Positions 17,901 to 24,287 of a stretch of DNA of 24,287 nucleotides are shown piece after piece; within the stretch, counting starts at the first letter, position 1; each line of letters opens with the position of its first letter. Source of the stretch: Trichomonas tenax. Lineage: Eukaryota > Parabasalia > Trichomonadida > Trichomonadidae. Made by a program: the position numbers and the translations under genes. Below the pieces are notes generated by a model, which saw only the letters and a program-made list of their open reading frames with translations, was not told the DNA's origin and made no database searches. The stretch spans positions 1 to 24,287 of the forward strand of contig JALKBU010000798.1 of the NCBI GenBank assembly GCA_023091735.1, read 5' to 3'.

Positions 17901-19537
17901 GTATTAGGAAATCAGCAGGAGCTCTTTTATCATCAATTGCATCACAGCTGAGTGACAGTGAACGTGAAAGCTTTGTTAAAGATATAAATGAAGATCAAAG
18001 AGAGAAAATCGTGAAATATTTTCCAGTCGCTTCAGCATCTTTCAGATTCAGTTTTGCAGGATTTAGCGGATTGGATAAAGTGAAGAAATTGCAACAGACA
18101 AAAATGTGTGTTAAAACATTACAGAACAACGCTGATGTTTACGTTGATTTGGCTGTCTCAGAGCTCTTGGATTTCTTTTTAGAAGAAGATATGGATTGGA
18201 CAATTACAAAATCTCTTCTGTTTGCATTGAGTGAAGTTGTTGGTCGTGGAAAAGCACAAAAAGATGGATTGGAAAGATTGTTTTCTGTAATTTGTTTCTT
18301 TGCAAATAGAAGGCAGCGACAGATTGTTGCTGTTGATGGTTTGAGTACTTTAATTGGTGCTATTTGTTTCAAGATTGCTTCAAGACTCACTGCGAGAGCA
18401 TCATTTGGTGTTATATATGATGGAATGGTTTCATTTTGTCTTGCTGTAACTCCTGAATGTTTCTATGCCAAGCTATGGACAGCTCTTCTTCTTCAATTCG
18501 AACATATATCAAAAGGAAGTCCTGATGATGCCGAAAATTGTTATGTTTTTGCATCAGAGAAACTTCAAGGAGCAGATAGTGAAAAATTGTTATCAAAACT
18601 ATTGCAAGCTCTCGCAGATACAGCATTTAAGCTCAGAGAAGAGTCGTTTAATGAAGTAATTCCTGAAGAATTTCCGAATGCTGAGCCAGAAAGCATTTTG
18701 GAGACAACAAGACATATTTCACCAACAAGATATTCACGAAAGAGTTTGCCATCAAGGATTCCACAATTCATGCCGAAATCCAATAAAAACAAGCTCCAAA
18801 TGGCTTCATTCGAGCAGTTGAGTATTGCTCCAAGTGATTCTCAACCAGAAGAAAAGCCAAAGAAGAAGAGTGAAATACCGAAGAAACCCATTTCAAAGAA
18901 ACAATCTAAAAAGAGATCTTCAGAGACACCACGAAAAGTCACACATTATGATGCTGAAAGCAGCGATGATCCACCAATTAATGCATCACTTAAAGAAACG
19001 CCACAATCTGTGAAATCACTCATTCACCAATTAGAAATGAAAACGCCAAAATCATCAAAGAAATCCAATTCTCCTCCAATCATATTAAGCAGCGTTAAAC
19101 AGATATCACCACGTCAAACAAATGAAAACGACATCACATTCAATAATGACGCTGATGCAATTCACACACCAATAGAAATACCAAAAGGAGCATTCGCGGA
19201 AATATACGCGAAAGTCACAATTTCACCACCATGTCCACCTCCATCATCTTCATTACCATCAACGCCTTTCCTTGATAATCCACGCGAGAGACGAATGGAG
19301 ATCCCAATCCCACCATCGATCGCTGCAGAAGTTCGCGAAGAAACATTATCAGAATTCGCTGATGAAGAAAACACAGAAAACGAACTTCCTTTCCCGCACG
19401 CAGACAAAGTTTCCGATGAAGAAGCACAATTCCTTCCTGTTTCAGCAGATAACAGCAAGAGTGGACTCAGTGATGTTGTCGGAGCAATCTCAGGAGTCTT
19501 AAGAAAATGGAATGAAGAATCTATTAGTAATTTGTAA
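14957..19537 (+). CDS. TOG/HEAT-repeat microtubule-associated protein, XMAP215/CLASP-like, with SxIP motifs
   Basis: The frame is 1526 codons. Residues 1-260 are disordered, Ser/Pro/Arg-rich. Helical HEAT-type arrays cover about 265-490, 507-722 and 769-1024; the second has the most TOG-like turns (GDQRQSLREAA; DDKSPNVRTKAL). A further all-helical domain spans about 1025-1227, and 1228-1526 is a Lys/Ser/Pro-rich tail. Four SxIP motifs, the EB1-binding signature, occur in the disordered flanks: SKIP at 179 and 191, SRIP at 1266 and SEIP at 1305. A multi-TOG protein with basic Ser-rich linkers fits the XMAP215/Dis1 or CLASP families that promote microtubule growth. Trichomonads have elaborate microtubule skeletons. 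The TOG assignment is from pattern, not search; another HEAT-repeat protein is the alternative. ATG 14957 is the first in frame; a later Met (MMKF) would lose only five codons. A TAAA lies 17 bases after the stop. Confidence 0.75.
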   Translation: MNPKRMMKFKNKKVPKFGGLKIKINLKQQNNRNPSFHSDISEMISESGAHIVDVEGTFIHFTDNPLSPEIKILSSMLEQENQTKYTPNYQNDEFNSSNFENSMTFRTIKPKNQNTSINSPQFHSIRYSPQKSRFSRTLPSRQSISPLLDNETEQMFTVYDSQDGNSEYNINNITNKYISKIPEKHYFQSPSKIPSGSPIMKIPNNKSYNLDNLPSEAFGQPFQEEEITPLILNLPLPQRIAVKDTESDTEMTQTSFTKEEFINYIGQDIAKLLNSRLFKQRIKGLNEIQGILQSEGDLDNVAELFFLGISQMPGFKESNTFVNQLIIDIIRHIITKAENITKSVVYMILPYLVEKGSDAKLKKSIFDMDMMISEALCPNFMLLQLLKIASSKKNQKTIASVLEVSQQILTTFGPGDLNLAHYIPLLVTSLSSSNPEVKKYSLQISKYLYKKFGDPIQNIGEKLAPAIKSHFLNELQNAPEVAPPTKNYFRQRAQTNKPMNTQTKAAEKQAMRITDIITNDQCTQIMISSKFSEHKFFLQSVENAIEACHNKIQSADLEIVLKSLQFLATNGNQNIVALALVVMRKLAESADAGISKFANYVAEAVIGAWGDQRQSLREAATETAASYKNTPVFIKAILSVKSYASGMRLEIFKYIERMSNEIQPADLAKLVPIVFSSIDDKSPNVRTKALNAALIVKSITPDVYQQNLEKSSREIQKKLNQISSPAKAKPYDAKSVQSSTKSEPKQEITPKSEKSTKESPKSVKEPVEQKIAIITDQDKKETRLSAFSDLLNSQNISEKARIQRIAESTKNDSQIIFPHSIFKGLFSNTLAEQIVSLGNISAILKTDRLSIELCSDVFVRYFSMKVAEKQVKLVQIILQLLNDIFSSADISQVELRFMIPYILNCYESMNELSPECDDLLFLFRINCDIKVLSEIYVSLIPKSTNSLSIIFTELSYLLVHDINILMQLFVSCTGLLNHESESIRKSAGALLSSIASQLSDSERESFVKDINEDQREKIVKYFPVASASFRFSFAGFSGLDKVKKLQQTKMCVKTLQNNADVYVDLAVSELLDFFLEEDMDWTITKSLLFALSEVVGRGKAQKDGLERLFSVICFFANRRQRQIVAVDGLSTLIGAICFKIASRLTARASFGVIYDGMVSFCLAVTPECFYAKLWTALLLQFEHISKGSPDDAENCYVFASEKLQGADSEKLLSKLLQALADTAFKLREESFNEVIPEEFPNAEPESILETTRHISPTRYSRKSLPSRIPQFMPKSNKNKLQMASFEQLSIAPSDSQPEEKPKKKSEIPKKPISKKQSKKRSSETPRKVTHYDAESSDDPPINASLKETPQSVKSLIHQLEMKTPKSSKKSNSPPIILSSVKQISPRQTNENDITFNNDADAIHTPIEIPKGAFAEIYAKVTISPPCPPPSSSLPSTPFLDNPRERRMEIPIPPSIAAEVREETLSEFADEENTENELPFPHADKVSDEEAQFLPVSADNSKSGLSDVVGAISGVLRKWNEESISNL

Positions 19538-19765
19538 GAATTTTGTTTTTTATTAAATATTGTTTTGTTTATTTTAATTAACCACTTCTTTTAATGTCAT
19601 AGCTATCACATTTCAATCATTACCAATCTCACGATAGCCTAAGAACGATTCAAATAGCCTCAGACAAGATTGCGAACTCATTCAAAGGTATTATTATTGA
19701 TTAATACACAACATTGAAAGTATTCGGAAAGTTGCTCTGAGGTTATAGTGCCTTCGGTGCTCAAA

Positions 19766-21262
19766 ATGATTTCGGACGAAGATTTGAATAATGCAATGAT
19801 AGGCGTGTCTAAAAATCAACAAAGTAATGATTGCGTGTTTACAAAATGTGACAGTGATAATTTACAAGAACTGACAATTTACAATTTACAAAAATTTACA
19901 ATGGCGAAAGAATTTGTGCATCTCGACTTAGAACTGATAATTCACCCGAATTTGATGTGTTTTATCGACATCAAACCGCCAGACGCGAAGCAGAGCCAGC
20001 AGATCCTTGCTTCGATGCCGAATACAATTAAAGAACTAAGCGAGCTCGTTGCTGAGCTAGGCGCTGAATCAGTGAAGTACCGCAACAAGCTCTTTAAATT
20101 CCACCCAACGGATTTGACAGGAATGCAGCCACAAGTTAGATTTGCAATTAGAAAAATGGAAAAGCTGCAAAAACAGCTCGAAAAATACTCGGAAAACTTT
20201 TTCAAGGATATGGTCGCTTCTGTATCCCCGGTCGCTTGTTTATTACAGGAGTTGTTGCAGAAAAATACGCCTGCCACAGTTGATTATCGCGAACTTCGTA
20301 AATTCATTCGCATTGAGCACGACAACAACGAGATGAATATAAAAAAGAGAAAGAGAATCTCCATTCTCGACAGTTACGCTAAAAGATTGAGTGCAGCCCC
20401 TGTTTATCCGACAATTCCTGAAGAACAGATGATTGCTGTGTCGAGGGAAGTCTCTGATACTGTTGATCCAGTGACACTTCACTCTTCGCCTTGTGTTCTC
20501 GATGATTTTATCTTTTATTATATTTACACGCATAACAGTATCAAAGAGTTTGATGAGCTCGTTCAATTGGTTTCAATGGACAAGAAGTCAATAAATATGA
20601 AACCTTTCCAGCCTTTCGTCAATAAATACGTAGCTCGATTCGGCCAACTTGATAAAAACGAAGTAATGGTTCTCAGAACGTCAGTCGCGCGTTTCTTCTT
20701 TGACAGATTCTTCGTCACAAACTCAAATCTTTACATTCATCAGCCAGGAATTGATGAATTTATTCAGAAATGCACAAAAATGGCTTCAATGAGTCCAAAG
20801 CAGCTGAAAATTGAGCACAAATTCATTCGTGATTGTGATTTTGAAAGATCGTTTATAGAAATTGCGTCAAATAATATGAGATTGCAAAACGCACATAGAC
20901 AGCTTCTTCAAGCAAGCTTCTACAGTTATCCATCAGATATTTTGCAGTGCGTTTATGCAGCAATGAAATGTACTGAAGATTATGTTAAATACGCAAGATT
21001 TGAAAAGCGATACGGAGCCAGTGAGAATGTTAATGTCAACAGCGAGAATTATATCAATGCAAGCAGTGATTTGGCTTTTGATGATTTCTTCCCCATCTTT
21101 TCTGCTGTTTTTGCAACTTCTCCATGTTCCAACGCTTTGGCTATTCAACGCCTTCTTGAATTAATAGAAAAACTTGTCATTCCTACATCTTTCGATTTCG
21201 CAAAAGTCTTTTTCATGACTTGTGTTTCCCATATCAAGTCATTCTCTGAAGAAGATCCTTAA
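19766..21262 (+). CDS. VPS9-domain protein, probable Rab5-family GEF
   Basis: The frame is open from GTG 19748, but the first ATG is 19766-19768, giving 498 residues starting MISDEDLNN. The C-terminal 150 residues fit a VPS9 domain: a helical bundle (IDEFIQKC near 325, YPSDILQCVYAA near 385), then SSDLAFDDFFPIFSAVFATSP (about 432-452, corresponding to the family's ADDLLP-type segment) and a terminal helix (FFMTCVSHIKSF). VPS9 domains catalyse GDP/GTP exchange on Rab5/Rab21 GTPases on early endosomes. The N-terminal 300 residues are mostly helical, with a possible coiled coil at about 90-150 (KMEKLQKQLEKYSENFF), and carry no recognised second domain. The tyrosine common in the GEDGYY-type motif appears replaced by Phe (SFDFAKVFF), so activity is uncertain. 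It follows the TOG-like gene by 228 bases on the same strand with no sign of cotranscription. Confidence 0.7.
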   Translation: MISDEDLNNAMIGVSKNQQSNDCVFTKCDSDNLQELTIYNLQKFTMAKEFVHLDLELIIHPNLMCFIDIKPPDAKQSQQILASMPNTIKELSELVAELGAESVKYRNKLFKFHPTDLTGMQPQVRFAIRKMEKLQKQLEKYSENFFKDMVASVSPVACLLQELLQKNTPATVDYRELRKFIRIEHDNNEMNIKKRKRISILDSYAKRLSAAPVYPTIPEEQMIAVSREVSDTVDPVTLHSSPCVLDDFIFYYIYTHNSIKEFDELVQLVSMDKKSINMKPFQPFVNKYVARFGQLDKNEVMVLRTSVARFFFDRFFVTNSNLYIHQPGIDEFIQKCTKMASMSPKQLKIEHKFIRDCDFERSFIEIASNNMRLQNAHRQLLQASFYSYPSDILQCVYAAMKCTEDYVKYARFEKRYGASENVNVNSENYINASSDLAFDDFFPIFSAVFATSPCSNALAIQRLLELIEKLVIPTSFDFAKVFFMTCVSHIKSFSEEDP

Positions 21263-21687
21263 TTAGCATGTATATATTTGTTATTTTTGTTTTATAATAT
21301 AAATGTTAAAAATTCTATCCCAAATATAGTTTATTTCTCCTTTCTGCAGCTGTGATTTATTAGATTGAATGGTTTAAAGTTTATTTTATTATGCAAATAG
21401 ACACAATTATGTGCAAAAACTGAAGAAAATTCGATATTGCATTGTAAAATATTGTAAAATAACTATAAATCAGATAGAAGTGTGATAACATGTTTTATAT
21501 CCCACACTGCTCCATTTGGAAAAATCACAATATTTCTTCAATAACTTACAGACAATCTTTATGTTCCGTCGTGAGTGTAAAGTTCTGAAAATTGAGAGTT
21601 TATCGTGTCGCCAGCACTTTTTTGATTAGACTTTCCGTCGCCAAAATGCCCATGCCCAATTTTTTTGCTTGATAATAGAAAAGTGAA
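21263..21687. other. Intergenic region downstream of the VPS9 gene
   Basis: AT-rich, with a TAAA near 21299 that could end the VPS9 transcript. No gene is seen. Two GTCGCCA strings (about 21608 and 21639) and an AATGCCCATGCCCAA block are the only GC-richer spots. Confidence 0.4.
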
Positions 21688-21936
21688 GTGTTTACATGGC
21701 AAATGTATTTCATTTTGACATGTAAAATTGGTTTATTTATAAAGAATACTTTTGCTAATTATTTATAAGTTCAATTAAACTTGTTGTAGCATCTGCAAAC
21801 CTTATTAGAGAATCTATCAAGCTTGTTATAGATCATTTCAGGCTTGTTAGAGCGTCTATCAAGCTGAATAGAACACCCTTTGTTAAAATGTGAGACTTTA
21901 CATGCCAAAATATATTTAAAATTGCCATGTAAACAC
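21688..21936. repeat. Nested palindromic element with 39-40-base inverted ends (MITE-like)
   Basis: The left arm (21688-21726) starts GTGTTTACATGGCAA and ends CATGTAAA. The right arm (21897-21936), reverse-complemented, starts GTGTTTACATGGCAA and ends CATGTAAA. Each arm is itself palindromic (TTTACATG ... CATGTAAA), so an 8-base motif occurs four times in alternating orientation. Between the arms are four 21-base tandem repeats. I find no target-site duplication. It could be a MITE, a structured noncoding element or a protein-binding array. Confidence 0.7.
21780..21863. repeat. Four 21-base tandem repeats
   Basis: The repeats run 21780-21800, 21801-21821, 21822-21842 and 21843-21863. Each starts CTTGTTRKAG or a close variant; copies 2 and 4 share TCTATCAAG at their ends. 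The copies are imperfect (roughly two thirds identical), so the array is old. On the minus strand the 21-base period keeps one frame open, giving a heptad ending in NK (for example LDRFSNK), but no start or context supports a gene. Confidence 0.75.
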
Positions 21937-22244
21937 ATCAATTTTTTGTATATGGGTATATTTGATATCAAGTGGAAATATGTAATCTGAGGCTAATTAT
22001 AAAATTTTGAAAATGTAATTACACTTGGCAAGAATTTGTTGGTGTGTATAAATAGAGCATAATGTATATTTGGGTTTTATAGTGTTAAAAATCTTTGTTT
22101 ATTAATCAAATAAAAGTTAAGAAAACAAATTTAAAATCTTAACGAGAAAAAGTCTTTATTATATTTAGGGTGATTAAATTCATGGTCAAATTTAAGGATG
22201 ATTTTGCTCAAAAAGTGACAATTACTAACGTAAGTCAAAAATAA
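21937..22244. other. Intergenic region upstream of the small proline-rich gene
   Basis: AT-rich with no gene. A 20-codon frame (ATG near 22181, MVKFKDDFAQK) ends at the TAA four bases before the next ATG and could be an upstream frame. No TCAYTWW match is seen close to ATG 22245. Confidence 0.35.
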
Positions 22245-22646
22245 ATGAGTTCTTCAACGTGGAGAACACCGACACAATGGGAACTTTTTGCGCAAAATAT
22301 GTGTGATGACCTCGATAAACTTAACCTACAGCTCGCAAATATACTAAAAGTAGAACCTCCTGTTCCAGAAATTCCGATTGAGCCTTTTGTTCCGCAGCCG
22401 CCGACAGCACCTAAGACAGAACGAAGCAATAGGTTCAAGGGAAAAATGAGAGCAGTTGGATCACCGGAAACGAGAAGATCTGAAAATCTCAATACACTTA
22501 GACAGACTATAGGACAAAACTCTACGCGTGGAAATCAATCCGCGAGAATTATAAAGCCAAGGAAACCTAATTTATATCCTTATTTTTCCCCCAAGGACGC
22601 ACAGTTCAATCAAGCAACAGATTCTTTCGTAGAATGCGCCTACTAA
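22245..22646 (+). CDS. Small proline-rich hypothetical protein, 133 residues
   Basis: The frame runs from ATG 22245 to TAA 22644-22646. The N-terminal 35 residues (TPTQWELFAQNMCDDLDKLN) look like an amphipathic helix. Residues 36-57 are Pro-rich (VEPPVPEIPIEPFVPQPP). The rest is basic and Ser/Asn/Arg-rich and disordered-looking, ending PYFSPKDAQFNQATDSFVEC. There is no signal peptide, membrane segment or known domain. Codon use resembles the intact genes around it, and the opposite-strand frame (22235-22492) is a shadow. It may be a small adaptor that binds through its helix. The family is not recognised. Confidence 0.6.
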   Translation: MSSSTWRTPTQWELFAQNMCDDLDKLNLQLANILKVEPPVPEIPIEPFVPQPPTAPKTERSNRFKGKMRAVGSPETRRSENLNTLRQTIGQNSTRGNQSARIIKPRKPNLYPYFSPKDAQFNQATDSFVECAY

Positions 22647-23178
22647 CTCTCCTTATATTAGTTTTTCATGTTTTGTTTGAATATAAATAATATTAATCTG
22701 ATGATTTTCATATGAAAAATCAATTTTCTGCTCATCGTCAAACTACTCAACATCAACATTACATTATTGTTATAAAATTAAGATCATCATTTAATCGAAT
22801 ATTTCAAAAGAAATATCGATTCTTCATAAACAAAGAATCTAAGCAACATTATATGTGTTTGCACACTGAGTATTTCTCTGGCATAATGAATTTAATATGA
22901 TTTATTGAGATTTTTTTGGATCAAATAGATATATATTCAACAAAGCAAACAAATCACTTTAATTTTTGCTTGAGCAGGTTGATTGTGTGTAAATTTTCAT
23001 TCCTTAATATCAGTTTAAAAATAATTGAATCACACATTAATCGACTTCAATTTCGATATTATAGTTCTATAGATTAATGAGAGTGAAAATTTTGTTTGAC
23101 TTCTGTTAAAATAGTTCATTGAGAGTTGTAACGATACGAAATAAAATACTATTTTTATTAATGATGCAAAAACATCAT
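22647..23178. other. Intergenic AT-rich region, no gene seen
   Basis: The longest frame (22712-22900) is Lys/Phe/His-rich, typical of translated AT-rich DNA. A TAAA near 22685 could end the transcript of the small proline-rich gene. No repeat or RNA gene was noticed. Confidence 0.4.
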
Positions 23179-23949
23179 TTAAACTGTTGTATAAGTTAAT
23201 CTCGCTGCTATATCAGTTGTTTTGGAATAAATACTGCGATCTTTGCATCTTATATAGATGTAGAAAGCAATCACTGCAGCACCAATTGCGAAGATAATTA
23301 ATCCCGCAATATATCCAATATATTGGTAATATTTATGATGTTTGATATCAACAGCTGAATAAAAGTGAAGCACAGCACTTAATGTCCATTACAGCTTCAC
23401 ATTATTTATCTTTGATGCAGCATCAATCTTTATATCTGAAGCGAATTCTTCAAAACCTCTTTCCAAGAAATTAATCAACAAAACTTCAGCCAAATAATGC
23501 CATTCTATGTATTCATAATTAGGATCATATTGTTTCGCTTGCTAATAAGTCAATCCTCCAAGCCAAGCTGCCTTTTCTTTCAATGCCTGAATGCTAGTTG
23601 GATTGCTGAGTTTCAAGTATTCTGCAACTTCATTCATCAACTCAATACCGAAAATATCAGTAAAGTTATGAGGCAGTGGAACACATTTATCATCAACGCT
23701 ATCCTTAAATATGCAATGCAATCCTTTGCAATCTCCTCCTTTCTTAAGCAAACTGTTAGTTAATAGTTCATAGCATTTGTTGTAATCTGGTTTTCCTGTG
23801 AACTTAACTTTCTTTCCATCGATTTCGAGTTCTAATGTCGCATCTTTTATGACGCATGGAGATTCCATTGTTTCTTTTAGAAGCTCTTTGTGAATCAGTG
23901 TAGCTCTTGCTTCAAAGTATTCAATATTGTGCAGGTTTGACAGGTATAT
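23179..23949 (-). pseudogene. C-terminal half of a membrane-anchored ecto-NTPDase (GDA1/CD39 family) with two nonsense mutations
   Basis: The minus-strand frame is continuous for about 255 codons but has a TAG at 23542-23544 and a TAA at 23389-23391. The first part shows the C-terminal GDA1/CD39 pattern: SPCVIKD (the family's H/N-PC), GKPDYNKCYELL, then paired Cys (CKGLHCIF) and VPLPHNFTDIFGI. After the TAG it continues YIEWHYLAEVLLINFLERGFEEF, cut by the TAA before WTLSAVLHFYS (the family's SWALGA segment). It ends with a membrane span (YIGYIAGLIIFAIGAAVIAF), a short basic tail and TAA 23179-23181. The N-terminal nucleotide-binding half, with apyrase regions 1-4, is missing. Intact relatives hydrolyse extracellular NTPs and feed purine salvage in these auxotrophic parasites. 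No activity is expected here. Confidence 0.75.
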
Positions 23950-24287
23950 ATACAACACACTTTACAGTCGAAAACATTTTTTGTAAACATCGAGAAAATT
24001 TTTCCTTCTACGGTGTAGTCCCGCGACCTTCATAACTTTTTATATGATCAATATTTTTTCGATTTGAAAGTACTTTCATGAACTTATTGATAGTTGTCTA
24101 TCCAGTGGTATAAGTGGCACAGTCTATATATCTATCAAATCATTGTTTGCAATTCAAATGGTCCAAAAATATACGATTTCCAGCATAAATGTATGCGCTA
24201 CTATGCAGCATATGATATTTTTATGTGTATTATTGATTCAAATGCCTCTTATACGCTTAAAATTAAAAATGCAACTAATTCATTAAT
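23950..24287. other. AT-rich sequence upstream of the NTPDase pseudogene, no gene seen
   Basis: The missing 5' half of the NTPDase gene would be expected here on the minus strand, but no matching coding pattern is visible, so the gene is truncated near 23950. A GC-richer spot (TGTAGTCCCGCGACC, 24015-24029) lies close to the breakpoint. Confidence 0.45.

Noticed and set aside
21780..21863. 21-base repeats as a CRISPR array or as a protein of heptad repeats
   Set aside because: Repeats are contiguous without spacers and imperfect, and the genome is eukaryotic. The minus-strand frame has no start context or supporting features.
22222..22240. TTACTAAC followed by GTAAGT as intron signals before the small proline-rich gene
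   Set aside because: The branch-like site precedes the donor-like site, the wrong order, and neither matches the extended trichomonad intron motifs.
22712..22900. 62-codon plus-strand frame
   Set aside because: Composition is that of translated AT-rich DNA, with no conserved feature or promoter motif.

Overview
The window looks like nuclear DNA of a parabasalid protist (Trichomonas or Tritrichomonas type). It is AT-rich, the genes are intronless, and genes alternate strands with roughly 0.2-1 kb between them. The methyltransferase gene has two exact TCAYTWW initiator elements within 30 bases of its ATG and a UAAA overlapping its stop codon, both typical of trichomonads. Beta-helix surface-protein relics, an ecto-NTPDase relic and a TTAA-type transposon fit the same picture. 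Family calls come from reading translations by eye; no search was run.

Layout. Positions 1-9020 are a repeat-rich, gene-decaying region. Two head-to-head relics of one multicopy protein family (1-127 minus, 128-856 plus) are followed by palindromes (904-1133) and a doubtful small minus-strand gene (1164-1490). Next comes a tandem duplication of a beta-helix surface-protein locus. Unit A (2369-7575) carries one nearly intact copy and one frameshifted copy, and is interrupted by a 2.26-kb TTAA-flanked element (5299-7554). Unit B (7576-9020) is a shorter, broken copy. It preserves the empty insertion site and has a 126-base piece of unrelated antisense coding sequence at a deletion junction.

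Positions 9057-22646 hold the maintained genes. They are a 1158-residue proline-rich, acidic scaffold-like protein (minus), a small SAM-dependent methyltransferase (minus), a 1526-residue HEAT/TOG-like microtubule protein with SxIP motifs (plus), a VPS9-domain probable Rab5-type GEF (plus) and a 133-residue proline-rich protein (plus). Between the last two lies a nested palindromic element with four 21-base repeats. The right end (23179-23949, minus) is a truncated ecto-NTPDase (GDA1/CD39) pseudogene with two in-frame stops and an intact C-terminal membrane anchor.

The intact genes suggest cytoskeleton and endocytic-traffic housekeeping but do not form an obvious pathway. The most unusual content is structural: the transposon with its empty-site control, the filler patch, the 128-base identical tract inside diverged duplicates, the nested palindrome, and the short-motif arrays in the two large proteins.
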